From: Fragilaria crotonensis
Taxonomy: Eukaryota > Bacillariophyta > Fragilariophyceae > Fragilariales > Fragilariaceae
DNA: 64,000 bases
Direction: 5' to 3'
Assembly: GCA_022925895.1 (NCBI GenBank)
Contig: JAKSYS010000122.1
Span: 1-64,000, forward strand
The position numbers and the translations under genes were made by a program. Positions 20,145 to 29,402 of the stretch are shown here, one piece after another; positions within the stretch are counted from its first letter, which is position 1, and each line of letters begins with the position of its first letter. The notes beneath the pieces are model-generated. The model worked only from the letters and a program-made list of their open reading frames with translations. It ran no database searches and was not told the DNA's origin.

Positions 20145-22589
20145 ATGAGCTGCCATGTGTTGATGAAAGCAGCGTTCCTTGCTGCCCTTCTCCTCCTTGT
20201 CTTGAAGGTTTCTGCTGAAGGTCAACTCCCCCGCCTACTTGATGAGGTTGGTGATCAAACCTTTGTCGGAGGTGAGCAAGCTTCAAAGCCAGATCTTGAT
20301 CACGGCAAACCACCAGATCAACAAGATACGACCTCTGCAGACGGGCCTCTCCGCCAACTTGATAGACGCAGACCAATCCCTGCTCACCACTCGCATGCTG
20401 CATCGACGAGTGCTCGCGCTCGCTCCCAACATATCCCTTACAAAAGGCACCAGAAGATGAAAGGGACCCACCCGTCGCAGTGGATCTCGACAAGCTCTCG
20501 AGGTCGACCCAGGCATGCCTCTCGCATGCAGCATCGAATGATGAAAGGTACCCACCCAACGCAAGGGACCTCGACGAGCGCTCGAGGTCAACCCAGGCAT
20601 GCCCCTCACGTCAGGGAGCATATGATGAGAGGCAGCCACCAGTCACAAGAAGGCGCTTCAACGAGCTTTCGAGGTCGCTCCAGGCATGCCCCTCAAGTCA
20701 AGAAGCAAATGATGCAAGGCGGGCGGCACTCCTCTCCTCGTCATGGAACCCCTGGGGCTCACAAACGAATGGAAGGCAGGCATGCCGGTACTCGTGCTCT
20801 GACATCTGCCGACGATCAGCTCCGCCATCTTGCGCGTGACCAAAAACCAAGAACTGTCAATGGGCAGCACGGACCTCATGTCAGGGCATCCCAAAACCGT
20901 GTGCGTTCAGCAATGCCTCGCCAAGATCGCTTACCGCGTGGCGTCGCTCGTCCTGCAACGACCGAAGGGAGTCGCGGAGGTACTCGTGGCAATGCTCAGC
21001 CCTTAGCCAAGGAAAAGCACCACATGATGGCAAGGAACAGTGGCCGTCAATCTCATCACGGAGCCCGGACTGGAGGTCAGGGAACTCTTCAACATGTACT
21101 CGAAGCAGACAAGCCATCTGATGCTGGAGGTACTCGTGGCAATGCTCAGCCCTTAGCCAAGAAAAAGCACCACATGATGGCAAGGAACAGTGGCCGTCAA
21201 TCTCATCACGGAGCCCGGACTGGAGGTCAGGGAACTCTTCAACATGTACTCCAAGCAGGCAAGCCATCTCATGCTGGAGGGGGCGCACATAAAGCTTCTC
21301 GCTCAGGCGCAGCGCATAAGCGTTCGACTGATTCTCGGATTGTTGGAGGCCTCCTAGCCGACGAGGGAGAGTTCAAATTCATGACAACTATATTCGTCGA
21401 CTACGCCGGATCCTTGACCTTTATATGTGGCGGGTCGTTGATTGCACCAGATATTGTCTTAACTGCAGCCCATTGCGGCACAAGCATTGTTGCTGGCGTT
21501 CGCGTCGGAAGTAACGACTTGCACAGCGGAGGAGATATGCGGAGTGTAGTCAGTCAGTGTTTGCACCCCTCCTATCAAGCGTTGGGACCTGTTACGAATG
21601 ACTTCATGCTCCTCAAGCTTGACAGCCCAATCGATACTTCAGAGTATCCGATCGTGGAACTCAACGATGACACCGCAATGCCGCAGGTAGATGATATGCT
21701 TACAGTCATTGGGTTCGGACGGACCTCGACCTTTAGTGCTCCCAGCGAAAGCTTGCTGAAAGTGGACGTCCCCGTGACCTCCTACGATCTCTGCGACCAG
21801 GAATATGGTGGCGACCTTGTAGAAGACATTCAGTTTTGCGCTGGTTTTGCGGAGGGAGGCAAGAGTTCTTGCATGGGTGATTCCGGAGGTCCTATCTTGG
21901 AAATGCGTGGCAGCACGCCGGTTCAGGTGGGAGTGGTCTCCTATGGACCAGAGGATTGTGCCCTACCTGGCACGAGTGTTGTCTACGCTCGTGTTACTGG
22001 TGCTTATGAATGGATTCAAGATACCATGGCGAAGTTAGAAGGTGGCGACACGTCCGGATGCAGCGGGGGGACAAGTTCTGCTGATGATGACGAGGGCGTG
22101 GGTTCTGATGATGATGACTCTGGTAGTTTATTGGGTTCTGAAGATGATGACAGCGGGGACTCGGATGATGATGATGGATGGGATGATGATGATGATGATG
22201 ATGATGAAGGCGATGACGGCTGGGATGATGATGATGAAGGCGATGACGGCTGGGATGATGATGATGACGATGACGGCTGGGATGATGATGATGATGATGA
22301 TGAAGGCGATGACGGCTGGGATGATGATGACGATGACGGCTGGGATGATGATGATGATGATGATGAAGGCGATGACGGCTGGGATGATGATGACGATGAC
22401 GATGACGGCTGGGATGATGATGATGATGATGATGAAGGCGATGACGGCTGGGACGATGATGATGACGGTTGGAATGATGACGATGATGACGGTTGGAATG
22501 ATGACGATGATGACGGTTGGGATGATGACGACGACGATGACGGTTGGTATGATGATGATGACGACTGGGACCTGAGTGATTATTATTGA
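20145..22589 (+). CDS. secreted chymotrypsin-like serine protease with polybasic pro-region and polyacidic tail
   Basis: S1 (chymotrypsin-family) endopeptidase. Signal peptide at 1-25 (AAFLAALLLLVLKVSA). Residues about 75-395 are His/Arg/Ser-rich repeats: 25-30-residue units (RGRPRHA..., HRMMKGTHP), then two near-identical 50-residue units. The protease domain starts at the activation site R398-IVGG. The triad is His443 (LTAAHC), Asp486 (NDFMLLKL) and Ser580 (GDSGGP). Six residues before the catalytic serine lies Ser, not Asp (SSCMGDSGGP), as in chymotrypsin, so cleavage after large hydrophobic residues is expected rather than after Arg/Lys. From about 640 to the end the chain is almost all Asp with GW spacers (DDGWDDDD units). 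Basic front and acidic tail could pair in the zymogen or bind mineral or polysaccharide; that is inference. Single exon, 814 aa. Confidence 0.92.
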   Translation: MSCHVLMKAAFLAALLLLVLKVSAEGQLPRLLDEVGDQTFVGGEQASKPDLDHGKPPDQQDTTSADGPLRQLDRRRPIPAHHSHAASTSARARSQHIPYKRHQKMKGTHPSQWISTSSRGRPRHASRMQHRMMKGTHPTQGTSTSARGQPRHAPHVREHMMRGSHQSQEGASTSFRGRSRHAPQVKKQMMQGGRHSSPRHGTPGAHKRMEGRHAGTRALTSADDQLRHLARDQKPRTVNGQHGPHVRASQNRVRSAMPRQDRLPRGVARPATTEGSRGGTRGNAQPLAKEKHHMMARNSGRQSHHGARTGGQGTLQHVLEADKPSDAGGTRGNAQPLAKKKHHMMARNSGRQSHHGARTGGQGTLQHVLQAGKPSHAGGGAHKASRSGAAHKRSTDSRIVGGLLADEGEFKFMTTIFVDYAGSLTFICGGSLIAPDIVLTAAHCGTSIVAGVRVGSNDLHSGGDMRSVVSQCLHPSYQALGPVTNDFMLLKLDSPIDTSEYPIVELNDDTAMPQVDDMLTVIGFGRTSTFSAPSESLLKVDVPVTSYDLCDQEYGGDLVEDIQFCAGFAEGGKSSCMGDSGGPILEMRGSTPVQVGVVSYGPEDCALPGTSVVYARVTGAYEWIQDTMAKLEGGDTSGCSGGTSSADDDEGVGSDDDDSGSLLGSEDDDSGDSDDDDGWDDDDDDDDEGDDGWDDDDEGDDGWDDDDDDDGWDDDDDDDEGDDGWDDDDDDGWDDDDDDDEGDDGWDDDDDDDDGWDDDDDDDEGDDGWDDDDDGWNDDDDDGWNDDDDDGWDDDDDDDGWYDDDDDWDLSDYY
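20976..21275 (+). repeat. 150-bp tandem duplication in the protease pro-region
   Basis: Two head-to-tail copies starting GGAGGTACTCGTGGCAATGC at 20976 and 21126, differing at only a few bases. They encode two 50-residue units (GGTRGNAQPLAK...). Near-identity indicates a recent duplication. Confidence 0.95.
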
Positions 22590-22625
22590 ATGGAATTCTA
22601 TTGATGATGATTTCGGCGGGGATTC
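22080..22625 (+). repeat. GAT-rich coding minisatellite
   Basis: Repeats of GATGATGACGGCTGGGATGA and variants encode the Asp/Gly/Trp tail of the protease. Similar GATGATGAT units continue just past the stop codon at 22589, so the repeat once extended further or the stop arose within it. Confidence 0.9.
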
Positions 22626-23554
22626 GGATGATGATGATTGGTCGTTCTAGTGCGAATAGTTGCAGCTGTCATTCGATCCAGTCCTCCCGATGTGCTACAT
22701 AAGTGCACATGTTTTTCATTGTTACCTTTGTCATGATGGAAAGTTAAGTACTGATCCAAAAGCGTGCACAGTAGATAATCGGGAGAGGATCAGTCCCACC
22801 CACGCGTCGGCAGTCGGCAGGGTATGAGCAAAGTTTATTAGAATACAATATAGTGGCCATACCATCATAAAGTCGCATGCTATTGTATGCGCTGCTGCCA
22901 ATTCTGAGATGAAGCAACATTCAGGTCACGCGGTTCGAGGAATCAGTCGAACAGGATTAGCCCTGACAAGCCGAACAAGTCGCATGCTCATACATCATTG
23001 GCGTGTTCTTGGCTTTAAACCATTTCGGACTATACTAGATATTCTCATGAAACGTCACCAGATTGTGCTTACCACGTTGTTCCTGACCTCTCCACACTAG
23101 ACGACCATTGCTTTCCACAGAGTAGACCTAAGGCGCGCGCACGTGCCTTTGTTGCCCCTTGAACAAAACACCTTGCGTGCGGGATGGCACCAATCTGATG
23201 CTGACCAACACACAACGCAACGTTTGAAAGTAGTGAAGTGTGCTGAAGAACCGAGTCTGACGCAGTGCCATTTTTTTCTAATCGCACGGATATCATGCGG
23301 GATGATGGCGTCAACTTTGGCGCTCTGGAAAGCAGCAGAAGGTAGTTCGCCTTAGAAACGTTTTCCGTTGGTGCAGGAAGGAAATTTGCAGGGCATTGCA
23401 ACCTGTTTATGGGAATGTGATACACTTGGAATCGTGACTCCAGCGTTGTTGACGTTAGCTGGACAACAGGCAAAATGGTTGATGCAATATGGAAGGCCAC
23501 AGGCTCGTTAAGAGTTAACATGTCATTGACAGTCTAGATCTGACAAGCAATCCG
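22626..23554. other. spacer between protease and DnaJ gene
   Basis: No gene supported. A 150-codon minus-strand frame at 23069-23521 has no domain and lies just downstream of the DnaJ stop; probably chance or 3' UTR. Confidence 0.4.
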
Positions 23555-25186
23555 CTATAGATGTTTTGCGCTTGTTGATTCGTCACCTTTAGTTTCAAAG
23601 TCCTGCTGTCCTCCATCGGTAGTTGTCGCACCAGCGACATTCATTTGTTTCGCTTTCTTGATCATCTCATCTTGGTCTTCCATGGAAACTTCTTGTCCTT
23701 GCGCTTTCGCCATTGTAGTCATGGCCGCCACTGACATGCGGGCTTTAATATCTTCTGCATTGAACTTGTCGGTTCCTTGTTCCATATGCTTGAATAGTTT
23801 GCCAATGCGCTTAAATTCGCTTCCTAGAATTTGTACCGCTTCAGCACGTTCAAATCGAACCTCCTTGGGAACCGATGCATCATTAAACACCTTCTTGCAA
23901 ACCTTTCGCAAAGTTTGCTGAATATCGCGCTTGTTGATCGCCCACGCAAACTCGAGGAAGGCAGGTAGGGAGTCGTCAATGTGCTCGGCCATTTGTTGTG
24001 CTTGTTCGGGGTCGATGGAGGCATCTGCTCCGCCCTCCTTGGCAGCCTTTTGCAATTCTTCCGCTCCTTTCATGGCTTTGGAACCGGCGGTTGCAGCCTT
24101 GAGACCAGCACCGAGAAGTTTCATGTTTGCACTAAATGCTGACGCATTCTTCTTGGTTCTCGCCAAGTGTCCGCTCATACCCAAAAAGGATGTCTCAAAG
24201 CCGAGATACTCTTCAGCGGCAACCTCCAAGGCGAAGCCGATAGTGGTACAATACAAATCGCCATAGGCACCCTTGGCAATGGCAATGGCTTCCTCTTGAG
24301 CAGCGGCGATAAACTCTTCCTTTTTCGTTGGATCGTATCTCGAAATGCGATTCACCAAGTTCTGCGCACACTTGACTTGTCGTTTGCGTTGCTTGAGTTC
24401 TGATTCTGCATTTACTTTCTTCATTTTCTCCATCATGATTTGGTGTTGTTCTTCTTCGGAAAGTTCTTCAAAGCCTTCTGGTTTCTTTTCGTCTCCAGCA
24501 TTCTTCATCATGCTGTCTGCCGTGTCTGCAATCCACAACTCACCAATGTACGGTTCGACCAGATGCGATCCAAACATGACATTGAAAAAGACAAATGGAT
24601 CAACATCCTGCATGGCGTCTTCGCCTTGATTTTCTGATTTTCCATTCCTATCATAGGCCTCCCGCAAATGATCCGAACTGAGTACTTGATAGGCATGTCC
24701 GAGTGCTTGGAATTTTTCAGCAGCCTTGGGGTCGTCAATGTTCTTATCAGGGTGACATTTGCGAGCCTCCTTGTAGTAGGCTTTCTTGATTTCAGAGGTT
24801 GTGGCATTTGTCGATACGCCCAACAAATCATAGTATTCTCGATCCTTGACAGGTTTTTCGTCTTCGGCAGGTGCTGTGCTAGTGGTTGTGGCACTACCGG
24901 TAGTGCCTCCTCCTCCTTGTGCCTGTGCTTGTGCCGCTTGTTTCTTCATTTCTTCCTCTTCCTTGAGTATTTCTTCCAGTTCTTGATCAATAAAATAAAA
25001 CACCCACTTTTTCTTTTGCTTGTCCCAAACCTTACCAACAGATTTGGCTTCCTTGGCAATCCTGGCTTCCTCCATGTTTTTGGCAACATTGTCTTGAACC
25101 GACTGAAGGAATCCCTTCCATCGGGATGATCCCTTGGTATTGTTAGTATTATTTTTGTTGTCGATACTACTCTTACTACTACTCAT
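23555..25186 (-). CDS. DnaJ (Hsp40) co-chaperone with DnaJ-X domain
   Basis: Cytosolic-type Hsp70 co-chaperone. Start chosen at ATG 25186 (MSSSKSSIDN); the frame is open further upstream only because it runs through a MITE. An N-terminal basic/coiled region comes first (WVFYFIDQELEEILKEEEE), then the J domain at about 116-183 with the Hsp70-contact motif HPD at 145-147 and YYDLLGVSTNATTSEIKKAY before it. The C-terminal half (EPYIGELWIADT, KRQVKCAQNLVNRISRYD, GDLYCTTIGFALEVAAEEYL) fits the DnaJ-X domain of yeast Caj1/Djp1-type proteins, which link Hsp70 to organelle import, Djp1 notably to peroxisomes. 543 aa, single exon. No Gly/Phe or zinc-finger region. Confidence 0.92.
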   Translation of the reverse strand: MSSSKSSIDNKNNTNNTKGSSRWKGFLQSVQDNVAKNMEEARIAKEAKSVGKVWDKQKKKWVFYFIDQELEEILKEEEEMKKQAAQAQAQGGGGTTGSATTTSTAPAEDEKPVKDREYYDLLGVSTNATTSEIKKAYYKEARKCHPDKNIDDPKAAEKFQALGHAYQVLSSDHLREAYDRNGKSENQGEDAMQDVDPFVFFNVMFGSHLVEPYIGELWIADTADSMMKNAGDEKKPEGFEELSEEEQHQIMMEKMKKVNAESELKQRKRQVKCAQNLVNRISRYDPTKKEEFIAAAQEEAIAIAKGAYGDLYCTTIGFALEVAAEEYLGFETSFLGMSGHLARTKKNASAFSANMKLLGAGLKAATAGSKAMKGAEELQKAAKEGGADASIDPEQAQQMAEHIDDSLPAFLEFAWAINKRDIQQTLRKVCKKVFNDASVPKEVRFERAEAVQILGSEFKRIGKLFKHMEQGTDKFNAEDIKARMSVAAMTTMAKAQGQEVSMEDQDEMIKKAKQMNVAGATTTDGGQQDFETKGDESTSAKHL

Positions 25187-25342
25187 TGTGGCGGCTTGTT
25201 TCGAAGCACGGATGAGATTTGACTTTGTTGCAGTAAACTTCTTCTTGTGTTGTAAAACGACAACAAAAATTGTGGTTTTAACTGGGCAGCAAAGGACTGC
25301 AAGAATCAATGAAACAGGGCCTTGGTCGAATCGTATCCAAGC

Positions 25343-25901
25343 CAGGCTTTGGAAAAATAATACTGCATACCAGTATTTACATTTTACGGAGCTGCAGTAC
25401 AGTACTGCAGTGTGTCCCAGAGCAGCAGTACGTACTGCAGTATGTCTACGAGCTGCAGTACGTACTGCAGTATGTCCACGGGCTGCAGTATATACTGGGA
25501 TACTACTTCCAATAGGAGCTGCAGTAACATACCGTATACTGCGCACTGTGCAACACTAACAGTACGACAGTACGGGGTTCTGTACTCCGAATTCCGAGCA
25601 TTCGTAGGGTTCGTGTTTGATACGATAGTGGTACTCCAACTACATACACGATAAATGTGCTGCAAGTCACGCAGCAGTATTCGAAATACTGCGAATACCG
25701 TAGTATTGTTCTTGGGGCTACAGTATACTACGGCACGAAGCTGCAGTATCACCGTATTTCGTTGGAGCTGCAGTGAACCGTAATACTACTGCGAGCCGAG
25801 CTGCAGTATTACGGTATACGGCTCACAGAGCTGCAGTAAACCGTATACTGCACTGCAGTATACGGTGTACTTTTACTGCAGTATTATTTTTCCAAAGCCT
25901 G
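25343..25901. mobile_element. hAT-like MITE with 25-bp inverted ends and perfect 8-bp target duplication
   Basis: Starts CAGGCTTTGGAAAAATAATA and ends with the reverse complement; 25 bases match perfectly. Both sides are flanked by ATCCAAGC (25335-25342 and 25902-25909). The interior is built of TACTGCAGTA-type palindromes with GAGCTGCAGT spacers, able to fold extensively. 559 bp, no coding capacity. It lies 157 bp upstream of the DnaJ start codon, so it may affect that promoter. A truncated relative lies at 49457-49553. Confidence 0.9.
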
Positions 25902-25909
25902 ATCCAAGC

Positions 25910-26232
25910 TTCCAAGCAATGACGCAACAAATTATTCGCCATTATTAGATACTCGTAGCGTACCAGGCACGAGGCAGCACGGTTGTAATTTTTCACGCCA
26001 ACCGCGTACTGCATCGAAGGCGGATTGGCCGACTCCACTTTCTATGCATACTTTGTACTCCTACCTCCTACAAGTTCTACACGCGGATATCCAAGTCGTG
26101 GACAGCCATCTACTCTAATCTACAAGTACCGGTAGAATCTTGTAAAATGAAGTACAGTAACATACGACGTAATAGTCGTACAAGTACAAGTACAAGTAAA
26201 CAGTAAACTACTGTACTTGTCTACAGTACGAA
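25910..26232. other. spacer, no gene seen
   Basis: GTAC-rich short repeats (ACAAGTACAAGTACAAGT near 26177) and no supportable frame. It covers the distal upstream side of the DnaJ gene and the 3' side of the beta-propeller gene. Confidence 0.4.
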
Positions 26233-28302
26233 TCATACACAGGAGCAACTCTTTCGTCCGTCGTTCACACATGAAAGCCATAATACATGTACCATGTACC
26301 ATCTGCTAAAGATGTTCAGACCTGAACCCTTTTGATTTGTCGTGGTGCGTCCTCTCCAACGTGACTTCATATGATGCTCCTGCCGATATCCTTTCATGCT
26401 CGAGGACCTGGACGAGTGGCCGTGGACAGGTCCCTTTTTTCCTGATTTCGAGGACGCAGTGTTGGGCAATCCAATGATACATTTCGAGGGCCTCTTTGTG
26501 GGTGCAGGAGTCGTAGGATCAGGAATCGTCGGAGCAGGTGTTTTCGGATCAGGAGTCGTCGGGGCAGGAGTCGTCGGATCAGGAATCGTCGGATCATCCT
26601 CCGCTACCGACAGATCGAAGAGCACAGGACTGGCGCCTCCCGCTTTCCTCGTGAAGCGCACTTGCACAAAGAGAGTTGGCCCAGTCAGATTGGAAATGAC
26701 CTGACCATTGGTCACGAGATCCCACTTTGCTGCGCTGTGATTTTTCATGTACACATCCAAGCTTGAGCCCGATGGTACACTCGAATGCCATTCAAACTTT
26801 CTGGGCTGCGAAGTATTATTGGTTATGTTATGCATCACAGTCCATGTTCCAGAATTGGGTGGAGCTACGTTTTGACTTCCAGTCATGTCCCCATATGTGT
26901 AGGGGGTGCATCCGTTTCCCAGGTCCACAGTCATATCCACTTTGCCTTTTCGGTCATTTTGCGTTGGGTCAATCCGCGAGAGACTGTTGGAATAGTAGTT
27001 GGAAGCCCAGATTTTGCCAAGTCCGTCCACTGCAACGCCGGTGGGTCCATAACCGTCTGTGAAATTCGGCAAGTTAACAACTAAATCAACATATCCAACT
27101 AAACTTCCATTTTTTCGGGGATGTCCGATTGAGTGCACTCCCCAATCTTTTGAGTGCGCTACCCAAACGTCACCGTTTCCATCCACAACGCAACCCTGCG
27201 CGTGTTCAAAACCATGTTCATGTGAACCGAGGTGTCTCCCATCCTTATCATATTCGTGGATGAGATTCCCAGCATACTGTGTGTTCCAAACGTGGCCTGA
27301 TTTTGTATCAATGCATAAGCCATACGAGTCTCCAGACTGCCCCGACCAGAATTTCCCTGGGGCAGGGGGGCCAACGTCAGATCCGGGAGGCGCCCAATAA
27401 GTCTCGGCAGTCAAATTTCCAACTGGATTCCACCGAAGAAGTGGCGCAGCAGACCAAATGACACCGTCCATACCCACAAGACCCCCATAACCACCATAGT
27501 GAACCGACTCCTCTGACCGTATGATCGTGCCAGATCCCGGAATATCGAATTTCCCTCCCTTGATGAGATCGAAATTCTGAAGACTGTTGCCCGACACCCA
27601 AACATCATTTTTTGCATCAACTGACACGTGTCGGGTACCTTGACTGTTCACTTTTGTGTAGTGGACAATGCATTCATCGTCAGCGGTGTTTACATCCTGT
27701 GTGTCCCACGATCGAACGTCATCAATCCCAGTGGATGTATCAATGACGCCATTGTTGTTCCGATCATGACACTGGTTGTTTTCGTTCAACCCGATGTGAA
27801 TGACACTGCCAGAATAATTATAAACATCTGCGCGGTTGCTCAACCAGACGCTGCCGTCGTGGTCCACGGTTGTGCGAGATGGGTCTCCCCATTCGTGATT
27901 CTCCGGCGTCGTCCTGTACGCACCCAAGACATGGCCAGAAATGGTGTCGATCTTGAGCACTGTACCCAGGCCAGAACAGGGTATCCAGATGAAGTTGAAT
28001 GCGGTGGATTTATTATCCAATTGGAGTTGGTCGTGAACGTCATCGTGATTTAGATTCACTAACTTTCCGACGTCAAAGTCAGCGTCAACCGAGAACTTTG
28101 ATGGAATGCTCGTCTTTAATTGATCCTGCTCATAGTGCAGGGAATGTGTCAGCTATAACAACACACGCATGGTAGTGTGAACGAAGGAACCATTCTAATG
28201 ACTTACAACAGATTCCATGGCCCTGCCGCCGCGACCTCGGAAGTAGGACACTGGATCCCCAAGCGCTGTAGTAACCGCAATTACCGTAAACAACGCAAAC
28301 AT
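26233..28302 (-). CDS. secreted beta-propeller (NHL/streptogramin-lyase-like) protein with Pro/Thr linker
   Basis: Extracellular protein of unknown substrate. Exon 1 is 28302-28207: signal peptide MFALFTVIAVTTALG, ending at a GTAAGT donor. Exon 2 starts at 28152 after a TAG acceptor, in phase (ESV-LTHSLHYEQD). The body has repeated propeller-blade motifs: GDPSRTTVDHDGSVWLSN, GTRHVSVDAKNDVWVSGN, YGLCIDTKSGHVWNTQY, GCVVDGNGDVWVAHS and GVAVDGLGKIWASNYYSN. A Ca-loop-like DRNNNGVID lies between blades. Then comes a beta region, a linker of TTPAPTTPDP-type repeats, and a basic C-terminus. About 671 aa. Similar blades occur in bacterial Vgb-like lyases, but the catalytic residues of those enzymes cannot be assigned here. 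Divergent from the 29.4-kb secreted gene, about 1.1 kb away. Confidence 0.8.
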
Positions 28303-29402
28303 GATGCACTTTTGCAGCTTGTTTGTGCAGCCCTTGCAGCTTTCTTGATGTGGTCTTCCTATCTGAAGTAGGTAACGGGCTTGCGATAGTTTCTTATTTC
28401 TTGTTCTTGGCCTGGCGTTGGAGCCCAGTTGTTAGCTTGTTTGTGAGTTGCTCTTGCTTGCTGCAGGTTTTTTTTAGAAATTTGTGAGGCATCGCCTCGC
28501 AATTTTGATTTTTACGTGGCAAGATGCTTCGCTTTCTGTACTGTTTGGTTCGCATTGCATTGCTTCGTAGTGCATGGCTTCGCTTTGACGTTGTGCGCCA
28601 CCGGTTAGCCAACTCCCTGCTATTGTCGTCAAGGCAGCTATGTTTCGAGCGTTGCTTGGACCGGGACGCTTGATCGAAGGAAACCAGGTATCTTCTTCAT
28701 AATGAGAGCTCATCCTCCTTGGTAGTTAAGGAATATTAAAAATTAAAAATTGTCGTTCATCATTTTTAAAAAAGAAGCACTTGCCACGAAAAAAAAAACC
28801 TGGCGCCAGCCTATGTCATACATAATAGCAGTTTAGGACTATTAACAGCTTGTTTTCCATTTAATTTTACCGTTAAACATTGGGTGCCGACAGTTTCAGA
28901 CCATATCATTACTTTGCTTGTGTCTGAAAAATAGCTTAAGTATTCCCTGACGATGCGAATCATGACAAATTTTATATCCTCAGCCATTACTGCATGGCAG
29001 AATGGGGGTACTGGTACATGGTATTGTATCTACTGTTTCTTTGATGTACACCCTTCGCGCTTCTGAAGCGAAGTCCTTCAAAGTGAAGCGTTCCCTTTAA
29101 AACGGCTATCAAGACTTTCTGGTGTCTATGAGCCTGACAACCTTTTGAGCCGATGCGAAGCTCGAGGCAACGCCTGGTAGCCTTCGCCTTTCCGAGTTGA
29201 AGTGAGTCGACGCGGAGTATTCTCTTTCCTTTCTTTGGTTCGCTTTCATCGTGAACGCGAACGTTTCCTCGATTCATTCTTGCCTGAACATGTAGAAATA
29301 GTCGAGTGCAAATGCGAACACGTCGCTCAATGAGAAGGTCACCGTAAATCAGCTCGTCGCATTAATATGTGAACTTTAGTCAAAAAACAAGAACAATCAA
29401 AA
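28303..29402. other. shared upstream region of two divergent secreted-protein genes
   Basis: No gene supported. Contains scattered GAAGCG/CTTCGC words (28525-28580 and 29050-29240) and an A-rich zone near 28735-28800. It probably holds both promoters. Confidence 0.4.

Noticed and set aside
22042-22575. Met-rich frame overlapping the protease tail
   Set aside because: It is the GAT repeat read one base out of frame; the Asp/Trp frame continues a bona fide protease.
22925-22945. GGTTCGAGGAATC as a tRNA B box
   Set aside because: No matching A box or cloverleaf in the flanks.
23069-23521. 150-codon minus-strand frame downstream of DnaJ
   Set aside because: No domain, low protein-like character, likely 3' flank.
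25187-25546. Upstream extension of the DnaJ frame (repeated HTAVRTAA units)
   Set aside because: The extension is translation of MITE palindromes and opens without a good ATG; ATG 25186 gives a normal N-terminus.
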